Shown in pieces: positions 18,785 through 27,004 of a stretch of DNA of 64,000 nucleotides. Where the stretch lies: NCBI GenBank assembly GCA_026671195.1, contig JAPOHD010000024.1, forward strand, positions 1-64,000. The letters are read 5' to 3'. This DNA is from Draconibacterium aestuarii. GTDB taxonomy: Bacteria; Bacteroidota; Bacteroidia; Bacteroidales; Prolixibacteraceae. The notes beneath the pieces are model-generated. The model worked only from the letters and a program-made list of their open reading frames with translations. It did no database searches and had not been told where the DNA came from. Positions within the stretch are counted from its first letter, which is position 1; every line of letters begins with the position of its first letter. A program made the position numbers and the translations under genes.

Positions 18785-18813
18785 CGGAACTGCCACCCAA
18801 AGTGACAGTTCCG
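18785..18813 (-). terminator. Strong hairpin after the alcohol dehydrogenase side of the gap
   Basis: A 12-bp stem (18785-18796 with 18802-18813, one G-T wobble on the minus strand) with a 5-nt loop but no T tract on either strand. It sits 35 bp beyond the minus-strand alcohol dehydrogenase stop and may end that transcript or protect its 3' end. The rest of 18638-18784 shows no gene. Confidence 0.45.
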
Positions 18814-18847
18814 TACTCCTCTAAAAAAATGAATACAACCAAAAACC

Positions 18848-20032
18848 TTATGCGTAAGCTCTTTTATAGATTTCCAAAGCTTCTTCTTTTTCAATTTTGC
18901 ATAAAGCTCCAATGTTTCCCCACTCGGTTGCTTTTTCTGCCAGATACTCCAGTTTATCTTCTTCCACACCTGCTTCTTTCAGGTTTTTGGGCATATTAAG
19001 TTTAAGCGTAAATTCTTTAACCTTTCTAATTCCCAGTTTAGCCGCAACAAAATCATCATCTTCCAGTACTCCAAATACATTACGTGCAAAGTTGGCAAAC
19101 AACCAGGTGTACTCAGGCACTTTTCCCAGAGTTAACTCCAAATAAGCAGGAGTAACCAAAGCCAGCGTTATTCCATGTGTCATATCGTACAAACTTGAAA
19201 GCTCGTGGCCCATAGCATGCATCGGAAAATTCGAACCTTTTTTACCTACTGCAAACTGAAAGCTGGCCAAAGCCATAGAACTTGCCCACATAATGTTGGC
19301 GCGTGCATCGTAATCTTCAGGATTTGCCAAAACCCTTGGTGCATTTTTAACAATTGATTTCATTAATCCTTCGTTCATCATATTTTGCACATCGGTAGAT
19401 TCGCTACCTGCAACAAAATAGCACTCAATTAAATGATCCAATGCATCGAAACAACCTGCCATTGAATGTTTCTCGGGTACTGAAAAAGTATATGATGGAT
19501 CGAGAATCGAAAATTTCGGATACAAAAGCGGATGCATAATGGTGTGTTTTTTATGGTTTACCTCACCTGTAATTACACCTCCCATATCCAATTCGCTACC
19601 TGTTCCGGCCATTGTTAAAACCGATGCCAAGGGAGCAGCTGCTGTTATTTCGCCTTTTCCGTCGGCCATTAAATCCATTACATCGCCATCGTAACAAACG
19701 CCGGCCGCCATTGCTTTTGCTGCATCAATGGTAGAACCACCACCTACCGCCAAAATAAAGTCGCATGCATTTTCGCGGTATATTGCAATGCCTTTCCGAA
19801 CATCTGCTACCGGTGGATTTGGTCTAATCCCATCACAATCTACGTATTCAATGTTTGCCTTTTTTAACTCATTTACAACTTCATCGTAAATTCCGTTTGC
19901 TTTAATACTTCCGCCGCCATAGGCAAGCATCACTTTATTTCCTCCAAATTGTTTAATCGAAGGAGCTAAATTCTCAATCTGGCCTTTCCCGAAAGAAACG
20001 CTCGTTGGTACATAAAAACTAAAATTTTCCAT
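18848..20032 (-). CDS. Iron-containing alcohol dehydrogenase (butanol dehydrogenase/YqhD-like)
   Basis: A 394-residue group III alcohol dehydrogenase. Seen: MENFSFYVPTSVSFGKGQIENL, the NAD(P)-binding VMLAYGGGSIKANGIYDEV and GGGSTIDAAKAMA, and the iron-binding pattern with Asp/His ligands (FDALDHLIECYF, MHAMGHELSSLYDMTHGITLALV). It reduces aldehydes to alcohols, usually with NADPH in YqhD-like members. It lies 35 bp behind the aldo/keto reductase gene and is probably in its operon. Its grouping with aldo/keto reductases suggests reactive-aldehyde detoxification (inference). Confidence 0.92.
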   Translation of the reverse strand: MENFSFYVPTSVSFGKGQIENLAPSIKQFGGNKVMLAYGGGSIKANGIYDEVVNELKKANIEYVDCDGIRPNPPVADVRKGIAIYRENACDFILAVGGGSTIDAAKAMAAGVCYDGDVMDLMADGKGEITAAAPLASVLTMAGTGSELDMGGVITGEVNHKKHTIMHPLLYPKFSILDPSYTFSVPEKHSMAGCFDALDHLIECYFVAGSESTDVQNMMNEGLMKSIVKNAPRVLANPEDYDARANIMWASSMALASFQFAVGKKGSNFPMHAMGHELSSLYDMTHGITLALVTPAYLELTLGKVPEYTWLFANFARNVFGVLEDDDFVAAKLGIRKVKEFTLKLNMPKNLKEAGVEEDKLEYLAEKATEWGNIGALCKIEKEEALEIYKRAYA

Positions 20033-20067
20033 TATCTATTTCCTCTATTATAATTATTTATATTCCT

Positions 20068-20937
<870 letters not shown>

Positions 20938-20940
20938 CTA

Positions 20941-21006
20941 CAAAAGTCTGGAAAAAAGCACGCTCGATTGTTATACAGATTACGGATGGTTATACCATTT
21001 TTACAG
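20941..21006 (-). promoter_or_regulatory. Operator copy 2 and -7 box (aldo/keto reductase-ADH operon)
   Basis: TTATACAGATTACGG, 7 bases, TACCATTTTTACAG at 20971-21006 on the plus strand. The minus-strand octamer GACTTTTG (20948-20941) lies 22 bp away as the -7 box. The distance to the start codon is short (about 28 bp from the -7 box). The remaining gap 21007-21176 shows no gene. Confidence 0.78.
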
Positions 21007-21176
21007 GCCTGACAACCATATCGATCAAACACGATTAAACCACATGACAGCAAGAAAGCAAACCATTAAATACTTGTTTTGAAAATCAGGGTTAATTGAC
21101 AATCAAACTATTTTTGATTCGTTGAATCCGACTACACCTAAGTGCTCTCTTGTGCCATCACCATCAATCCGTTAAA

Positions 21177-22353
21177 CTATTTTCGCACCCGAAGAATAAT
21201 AGGTTTTAAAGCTGCGCCATACGAATAAATAAATGTAAAGAGTAATGATATGGCTACCATGGCTGCGGCCGACCAGCTTAACATTATGGTTGGAAAATTG
21301 TCGTATTCCAAACCACCCAGGGCAGCACCACATGCAAAACCAAACTGTATAATTGAATTGTACAAACTCATGATTACCTGAGGTGCATCGGGTGCCAGAT
21401 CGAGAACATTAAACCGCAACAAAGGTCCGGGAAGCCAAGCCGAGATCGCCCAAAACATTAAAACAAGAACCGTTGCATATGCGCAGCCACTCACCAACGA
21501 CAAAACCGTAAGTGCCAAAACATGCGAAAGCATACTAAAAATTATCGTTTTCGGAACGCCCAGTTTTTTCCCCAACATAAGCACCTGATTTATTCCCGAT
21601 TAATGTTGCCACACCAAAAGCAAAAAGAGCAACACTTATCATACTTTCAGTCATTAACGAAGTATTTTTTAAATACGGTGTGATGTAGGAATACAACATG
21701 GCATAACCGGTTATCCAAAAAAAGGAAACAAAAAAACTAACAATTAGCCTTGGCCTTTTTAAAATGGATAGTTGCTTTTTCAGATTTTCCGGCTTTTCGT
21801 CAAGAAGTGGCGGAATGTATTTATACACCACATAAATAGATATGAGACTAAACACAGCCGTAAACCAAAAAATTGTTTGCCAGCCAAATAAAGACGTTAC
21901 CACTCTTCCCACAGGTAAACCTACTATTAACGCAGCGTTAAAACCAACAGTTACCGTTGCAATTGCACTTGCTCGTTTCCATTCAGGAGCTAACTTTGAA
22001 GCAGCTATAAAACAATAAACATTAAAAATGCCTACTCCTAAAGCCATTATTATTCGGGCCAAAATCAATAGCTGATAATTGTATGCCACACTCATTAACA
22101 CACAGGCAACAACAATAATCGATAATGCTGTCATGAGTATTTTCCGTTGGTTTATACCTGCCATAAAATAAATGGCAATTGGTGTTCCAATGGCCGCAGT
22201 AATGGCAAACACAGAAATAAGCTGACCAGCTTGTGCAATGGTAATATTGGTCGATAGGGCTATTTTATCCAGAACTCCAACAATAACAAATTCGGAGGTT
22301 CCTAAAACGAAACAAATTATTGCCAGTACTATTATTTTCCAACTGTTCTTCAT
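21177..22353 (-). pseudogene. MFS exporter (AraJ/sugar-efflux type) with a frameshift
   Basis: Two overlapping minus-strand frames together make one 12-TM major facilitator. The N-terminal part (22353 to about 21570) has WKIIVLAIICFVLGTSEFVIVGVLDKIA, typical of the AraJ/YdhP group, and about eight membrane segments. The C-terminal part (about 21563 to 21177) continues with KLGVPKTIIFSMLSHVLALTVLSLV. The join falls at a T6 run (A6 on the coding strand) at 21564-21569. Dropping one base there gives SGAYVGEKLGVPKTII, a sensible MFS loop. This is either a sequencing error, a decayed gene or slippage-prone control. It would be the last gene of the flavodoxin operon. Confidence 0.8.
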
Positions 22354-22407
22354 TCAAATTTCTTCTAACTAAATTAATTTTATCGGATACGATTTTTGAT
22401 TCCGACT

Positions 22408-23016
22408 TTAACCACATTTGTATTTGTATTTTCCTTCGCAATTTGTCCAGACTTCCATCGGTACTTTTTTGTCGTCGGATTTTGTTCGTTGTAAAGCCAG
22501 GCTTACGGTTTTCCCATCAAGCTTTACAATACGTGCAGGAGCATCGATTACCGTAGAGTTTGAAGGTACATCGCGCATTACAATAACTGACTTTGCACCA
22601 ATTTTTACATTATCGCCTACATGAATGGGCCCCAACAAGGTAGCTCCGGTTCCGATAAACACATTGTTACCAACCGAAGGATGTCTTTTTGCCGAATGGT
22701 TTCCGGTCCCTCCCAAAGTTACACTGTGGTAAATAACACAGTTATCACCAATTTCGGCTGTTTCTCCAATTACTACTCCGTTACCATGATCGATAAACAA
22801 ACCTTTTCCAATTTTTGCCCCGGGATGAATTTCAACCTGCGTAACAAACCGGGCGATCTGGCAAAAAAACAATGCCCAAAATTTCAATCCAATTCGATAA
22901 AGTGGATGCGATACATAGCGATGAACAAAAACAGCCCAAAACCCGGGATACAATAAAAACTGCATTCCACCTGCTGCCGGATCATTTTTATAAATATTTT
23001 TTACAACTGAAACCAT
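22408..23016 (-). CDS. Serine O-acetyltransferase (EpsC/CysE type)
   Basis: A 202-residue left-handed beta-helix acetyltransferase. Seen: the N-terminal helical part ([26 protein letters not shown]) and hexapeptide repeats [45 protein letters not shown], with the catalytic DHG and GETAEIG signature. It makes O-acetylserine for cysteine synthesis. It is 6 bp downstream of the flavodoxin gene, so it is cotranscribed. A cysteine-forming step fits an oxidative or electrophile stress regulon (inference). Confidence 0.92.
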   Translation of the reverse strand: MVSVVKNIYKNDPAAGGMQFLLYPGFWAVFVHRYVSHPLYRIGLKFWALFFCQIARFVTQVEIHPGAKIGKGLFIDHGNGVVIGETAEIGDNCVIYHSVTLGGTGNHSAKRHPSVGNNVFIGTGATLLGPIHVGDNVKIGAKSVIVMRDVPSNSTVIDAPARIVKLDGKTVSLALQRTKSDDKKVPMEVWTNCEGKYKYKCG

Positions 23017-23022
23017 AAACTA

Positions 23023-23547
23023 TTAATCGTTATATGCCGAAAGCCAGACCTCAAGTGCTCTGTCGGCTGCTTGTACACTTCCTCCCCGAATAGCAATCCC
23101 GTCTTCTACATTAGCACCGGGGCAAAGCTTTTTAATGTCCTTTAATCCACCCATTCCACTGCCTTCGTGTGTACAAAAAGGTATGATTGTTTTTCCAGAA
23201 AAATCATATGATTCCAAGAAGCTAAAAACCGCCATCGGAAATGTTCCCCACCAATTGGGATAGCCGAGGTAAATAACATCGTAATCATCCATATTTTCAA
23301 GCGCCTCAGTTAATTCCGGTCGCGCATCTTCTCTCAGTTCCTGCTTCGCTACCCGTGTTGTTTCCATGTAGTCTACCGGATAGTTCTTTATCGTATCAAT
23401 TTTAAACAATTGGCTTCCGGTGCGGGCCTGAATTTTTTGTGCAATTATTTCTGTATTTCCAAGCTTTAAATCGACAATACTACCGCCAACATAATTCTGG
23501 CCTCTGCGCGAATAATATGCTATTAAACTTTTTTTCATCGTCATCAA
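23023..23547 (-). CDS. Flavodoxin family protein
   Basis: About 171-174 residues. Seen: KKSLIAYYSRRGQNYVGG (FMN phosphate loop, variant S-R-R-G), DVIYLGYPNWWGTFPMAVFSFLESYDFSGKTIIPFCTHEGSGMG and KKLCPGANVEDGIAIRGG, the pattern of the YSRxGxN flavodoxins often linked to aldo/keto reductases. It carries electrons with FMN. Three candidate starts exist (MMTMKK); the third (23538) may be the real one. It heads the operon with serine acetyltransferase and the MFS gene, behind an operator copy. Confidence 0.88.
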   Translation of the reverse strand: MMTMKKSLIAYYSRRGQNYVGGSIVDLKLGNTEIIAQKIQARTGSQLFKIDTIKNYPVDYMETTRVAKQELREDARPELTEALENMDDYDVIYLGYPNWWGTFPMAVFSFLESYDFSGKTIIPFCTHEGSGMGGLKDIKKLCPGANVEDGIAIRGGSVQAADRALEVWLSAYND

Positions 23548-23563
23548 TTTTTAATTCACGATA

Positions 23564-23629
23564 CAAAAATCCGGAAAAAATGATGGCACTTTATTATACA
23601 GATTACGGTTAAGCATACCATTTTTACTG
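23564..23629 (-). promoter_or_regulatory. Operator copy 3 and -7 box (flavodoxin operon / AraC intergenic)
   Basis: TTATACAGATTACGG, 7 bases, TACCATTTTTACTG at 23594-23629. The minus-strand octamer GATTTTTG (23571-23564) is 22 bp away as the -7 box for the flavodoxin operon. The site is also 70 bp upstream of the AraC start, so it could serve autoregulation. Confidence 0.78.
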
Positions 23630-23699
23630 ATTTGGCCGATCACATTATTTTTTTGGTAGTTAACCACTTATATTTGTTTTGACTTTTATGACAATGAAT

Positions 23700-24602
23700 A
23701 TGAAAAATATATATAGAATAGAATCGGTAGCCGATTACAACAAGTTAAGCGGTGCAGAAACCTTTCATCCATTGGTAAGTATTATCGACTTTTCAACGAT
23801 TGATGCTTCCTATACCGACCACACTCATTTCTATTATGGTGTTTACGCCATCTTTCTAAAAGAAGTAAATTGCGGAGAACTCAGATACGGACGCAACTCA
23901 TACGATTATGAAGAAGGCAGTTTGGTATTTATTGCTCCCGGACAGCTTATTGAGGTGATCAGAAACAATTCTGCCCCGGCAAGAAAAGGATGGGCATTAC
24001 TTTTTCATCCCGACCTGATTACGGGAACCAACCTTGGCAAACAACTGAGCGATTACAACTTTTTTTCGTATGACATAAACGAAGCGCTACACATATCGGA
24101 GCGGGAGAAAAAAATGGTAATCGAGTGTTTTGATAAAATTTCGTATGAAATTAGCCAGCCGATTGACAAACACAGCCGCAAGCTAATTGTAAACAACATA
24201 CAACTATTTCTTGACTACTGCATTCGTTTTTACGATCGACAGTTTATTACCCGCGAACACCTGAACCAGGGAGCAATCGAACAATTTGAAAAAGAACTTA
24301 ATTCCTACTACCAGTCGGATAAACCACTGAGCATTGGCTTGCCAACGGTTTCGTATTTTGCTGATATTTTACACTTATCGGCCAATTACTTTGGCGACCT
24401 GATAAAAAAGGAAACCGGTAAATCGGCCCAGGAATACATTCACCTAAAAATTATGAACCTGGCAAAAGAACGTGTTCTCGACGCTTCGAAAACAGTTAGT
24501 GAAATTGCCTACGAACTGGGTTTTAAATATCCGCAACATTTTACCCGCATGTTTAAAAAAGACCTGGGAATGTCGCCAAGTGAATACCGGAGTTTGAATT
24601 AA
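23700..24602 (+). CDS. AraC family transcriptional regulator
   Basis: About 300 residues. The N-terminal cupin-like sensing part is GVYAIFLKEVNCGELRYGRNSYDYEEGSLVFIAPGQLIEV. The C-terminal double helix-turn-helix is TVSYFADILHLSANYFGDLIKKETGKSAQEYIHLKIMNLAKERVL followed by TVSEIAYELGFKYPQHFTRMFKKDLGMSPSEYR. The frame opens at 23679; the fourth methionine (23700, MKNIYRIESV) is the likely start. It is divergent from the flavodoxin operon, with the shared operator in the gap. It is therefore the probable regulator of the three redox promoters at 18.6, 20.97 and 23.6 kb. The inducer is unknown. Confidence 0.92.
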   Translation: MKNIYRIESVADYNKLSGAETFHPLVSIIDFSTIDASYTDHTHFYYGVYAIFLKEVNCGELRYGRNSYDYEEGSLVFIAPGQLIEVIRNNSAPARKGWALLFHPDLITGTNLGKQLSDYNFFSYDINEALHISEREKKMVIECFDKISYEISQPIDKHSRKLIVNNIQLFLDYCIRFYDRQFITREHLNQGAIEQFEKELNSYYQSDKPLSIGLPTVSYFADILHLSANYFGDLIKKETGKSAQEYIHLKIMNLAKERVLDASKTVSEIAYELGFKYPQHFTRMFKKDLGMSPSEYRSLN

Positions 24603-25035
24603 ATCATTGTCATAAAACCTATTTACCTGCCCTGCACCACTTTGGATGTTTCCTGCTGCCTTTTTTCCCATCCTGCGTGGTTTTTGATCATTTCTGCATG
24701 CTTTCTACCTGTCCTGTGGTAATATTTCGTAATCCTGCGGCACAGGAAATCATAAAATGATACAGGGAAGGGTAAAATTAAGCAGGGCGGCCAACGTACT
24801 AGCAGGACGCCCCAAACTGGTGTAGAACGCTGTTATCCAGTAGCTTTACCACCCTTGAAATTAAAGATTCAATAAGGAACTATTGCCGATGCTGATTACA
24901 AATCATTAAGCTTTACTTTTGTCAGGTTTTTAGCAGAGGTCCACCTTCCTTACTCCGGCATCTCCCCTCTCCAGTGTAGAAAAAATCGATAAATCGACCC
25001 TGTCGACGATTATATAAATACATCAACTTACTAAA
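24603..25035. other. Gene-free interval with CCTGC-rich stretches
   Basis: No credible gene. The first 230 bp contain many CCTGC/CCTGT words (ACCTGCCCTGCACC, TTCCTGCTGCC, CATCCTGCG, ACCTGTCCTGTGG, ATCCTGCGGCACAGG) and their complements (GCAGGGCGG, GCAGGACGC). This gives several weak hairpins. The second half is AT-rich and featureless apart from GTCGACGATTATATAAATAC. Confidence 0.5.
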
Positions 25036-25066
25036 TACAAAAAACCATTCCCTCAACAGGGAATGG
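25036..25066 (-). terminator. Terminator of the PQQ-like gene
   Basis: Minus strand CCATTCCCT (25066-25058) and AGGGAATGG (25053-25045) form a perfect 9-bp stem with a 4-nt loop, followed by T6. It lies 63 bp past the stop of the minus-strand gene. Confidence 0.8.
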
Positions 25067-25128
25067 CTACCAAAACTTTAAATACTAGTTATGCTATTTT
25101 ATATTTAATTTGAATGATTAATCCGGCT

Positions 25129-26442
25129 TTAATTATTCTGCACTTTTACGCAAAGCATTTTACTTTGATCGCGAATTAACAGTTTACCGTCAGCGAGGGC
25201 AATGGGTGCCCAGTTTTGCGTTCCGAAACGTCCGCCTCCTTCTTCACCTTCCTGTTTTGTTAATAATTCTGCCGATGCCAACAATTTAAATGTTGTTGGA
25301 TCAGGTTCGATCAGATATAAGGATTTAGCGCCATCTGTAGCTAAAATCAAACCATCAGCAATAATCATACTCCCTTTGTTGAAATCAGGATCGCGTTTGG
25401 TCTTCCACATAATTTCGCCGTCCATGTTCATACAAGTAAGCCCATCGCGTGTACTGTTTGTACCGAATTCGGCATAAAAATAGCCATCGTAAAACAGGGG
25501 TGTTTTGGTTTGATCGCCAAATTCTTCGGTTCTGAAAAGCTCTTTTGTACCGTAAGTTCCGTCGGCTTGTTTTTCCACCTGGATCATCAAAGCACCCAGT
25601 TCGTAACCTCCAACTATCAATAACTTATTATCGCCGGCATCAACTGCGCTCGGAACAGGAATACGACATAACCAATTGTCGAATTCCCATATTTTTTCAC
25701 CACTCATTGGATCAAGTCCAACTACAAATCCCGGAACCGGATCTTCTCCTCTTCCACCACTCGATGCCGTAATCATAACGAGGTGATCGTTTCCATCAAT
25801 TTTAGTAATTATAGGACTTACATATCCTGTAGGTCCCAAAGAAGGAGTCTTCCATTTCACGTCGCCTGTCAACTTGTCGTATGCCACCACTCCGGCTTCG
25901 GGAGCTTGCGAGGCAATAATCAGTAAATCTCCATAAATAAGCGGACTCTGTGTTATCGCCCACCGTGGAATTTCTTCACCACCGAAATCGGTCCATACAT
26001 TTACATTCCAGACTGCTTTATGGGTTTTTATATCGATACAATAAAGGTCTCCGTAAGGACCACAAGAATACACATAATTTTCATCAACAATGGGTACACT
26101 GCGCGATCCCGGAAACATTACTGATCCTGCTGCGGTATATTCAAATTTCCAGAGTTCCTCGCCTGAATTCAAATCAAAACAACGCATTTTATCACCAACT
26201 TCATCGTCTCTGTCGAGTAAATATACCTTACCATCTTTTACAACCGGGCCACCGTAGCCAATTCCAACGTCAACCGACCATAAAACGTCAGGCCCCTTTT
26301 CAGGCCATACGCGTAAAATATTTTTTTGGGGAGAAATACTGTTTCTGTCCGGTCCCATGTACTGTGGCCAATCTTGTGCATTAAGATTTCCCAAAAATAC
26401 AATGGATGCCAGAACTGCAATTAAAATTGATTTTTTCTTCAT
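25129..26442 (-). CDS. Exported PQQ-like beta-propeller protein
   Basis: A 437-residue protein with a signal peptide (MKKKSILIAVLASIVFLGNLNAQ) and then DWPQYMGPDRNSISPQKNI, the WPQ..GP.R start of PQQ-like repeat proteins. Repeated strands carry the blade motif (GPVVKDGKVYLLDRDDEVGDKMRCFDLNSGEELWKF, LYCIDIKTHKAVWNV, VVAYDKLTGDVKWKTP, FVVGLDPMSGEKIWEF). No calcium- or PQQ-binding dehydrogenase residues are obvious, so binding of the cofactor is not implied. It is a single gene. Function unknown; relatives are often found beside carbohydrate or alcohol metabolism. Confidence 0.87.
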   Translation of the reverse strand: MKKKSILIAVLASIVFLGNLNAQDWPQYMGPDRNSISPQKNILRVWPEKGPDVLWSVDVGIGYGGPVVKDGKVYLLDRDDEVGDKMRCFDLNSGEELWKFEYTAAGSVMFPGSRSVPIVDENYVYSCGPYGDLYCIDIKTHKAVWNVNVWTDFGGEEIPRWAITQSPLIYGDLLIIASQAPEAGVVAYDKLTGDVKWKTPSLGPTGYVSPIITKIDGNDHLVMITASSGGRGEDPVPGFVVGLDPMSGEKIWEFDNWLCRIPVPSAVDAGDNKLLIVGGYELGALMIQVEKQADGTYGTKELFRTEEFGDQTKTPLFYDGYFYAEFGTNSTRDGLTCMNMDGEIMWKTKRDPDFNKGSMIIADGLILATDGAKSLYLIEPDPTTFKLLASAELLTKQEGEEGGGRFGTQNWAPIALADGKLLIRDQSKMLCVKVQNN

Positions 26443-26595
26443 TTTTTTGATTGTTGGTTAGTATTGATTGTTGGTTGTTTTCTGCTATCTTAAACTTAAG
26501 GTATAAAAAATAATCTTGCAAAATAATACGATGAATATTGTTTAAATCAGGACGTTTACCATTTTCGAATAAAGAAAATTCTTGAAGTTGACTAT

Positions 26596-26672
26596 CCCCG
26601 TGGCTCTGCCACGGGGAATTATTCAGATCAAACTATAAATTGCCTGTTTCCCTTCTTCGGTTACAAAGGGAA
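26596..26672. repeat. Two adjacent palindromes (REP-like)
   Basis: CCCCGTGGC-TCT-GCCACGGGG (26596-26616) is a perfect 9-bp hairpin. TTCCCTT (26648-26654) and AAGGGAA (26666-26672) form a second. No T tract follows the first, so a dispersed palindromic repeat is more likely than a terminator. The surrounding gap 26443-26865 holds no convincing gene. Confidence 0.6.
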
Positions 26673-26865
26673 TCTAAAGATCAGCCCATTTATAATAAAG
26701 CCCAAACAGATACTTTCAAAATTCAAACAATTAAAAATGAACTTTAATTTGGTACAGGAAACCGGACTTTCAGTCTCCCCATAAAAACTAAAGATTAAAT
26801 TCTCTTCTTTTAGCAGCTTCAATCTTGTGAGTTTTAAAAAAGCGTCATACATTTGCCCCCGATAT

Positions 26866-26951
26866 GTATGCAATGGGGTGTCCGTCGGCTGATGGACTGA
26901 GATTATACTCAAAGAACCTGATCCGGTTAGTACCGGCGTAGGGAGAGCAAA
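26866..26951 (+). promoter_or_regulatory. TPP riboswitch (THI element)
   Basis: The conserved core is visible: GGGGTGTCC, CTGAGATTATACTCAAAGA, ACCTGATCCGGTTAGTACC, GGCGTAGGGAGAGCA. These are the CUGAGA and ACCUGAU..GG..A..CC..CGUAGGGA parts of the thiamine pyrophosphate aptamer, in the right order. It precedes the TonB receptor gene and so predicts thiamine control of that gene. Confidence 0.93.
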
Positions 26952-26970
26952 AAAGGATTCGTCCTACTCC

Positions 26971-26999
26971 ATTGGTTAATTTTTATAACCAATTTTCTC
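26971..26999 (+). terminator. Expression-platform hairpin of the TPP riboswitch
   Basis: ATTGGTTA (26971-26978) and TAACCAAT (26986-26993) form a perfect 8-bp stem with a 7-nt loop, followed by TTTTCTC and, 5 bp later, the start codon. In addition GTAGG in the aptamer can pair with CCTAC at about 26963-26967, a possible switch between the two states. Confidence 0.6.
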
Positions 27000-27004
27000 A
27001 AAAA

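Noticed and set aside
26661-26912. 83-codon minus-strand ORF
   Set aside because: It overlaps the TPP riboswitch and has no protein-like pattern; the riboswitch explains the conserved part.
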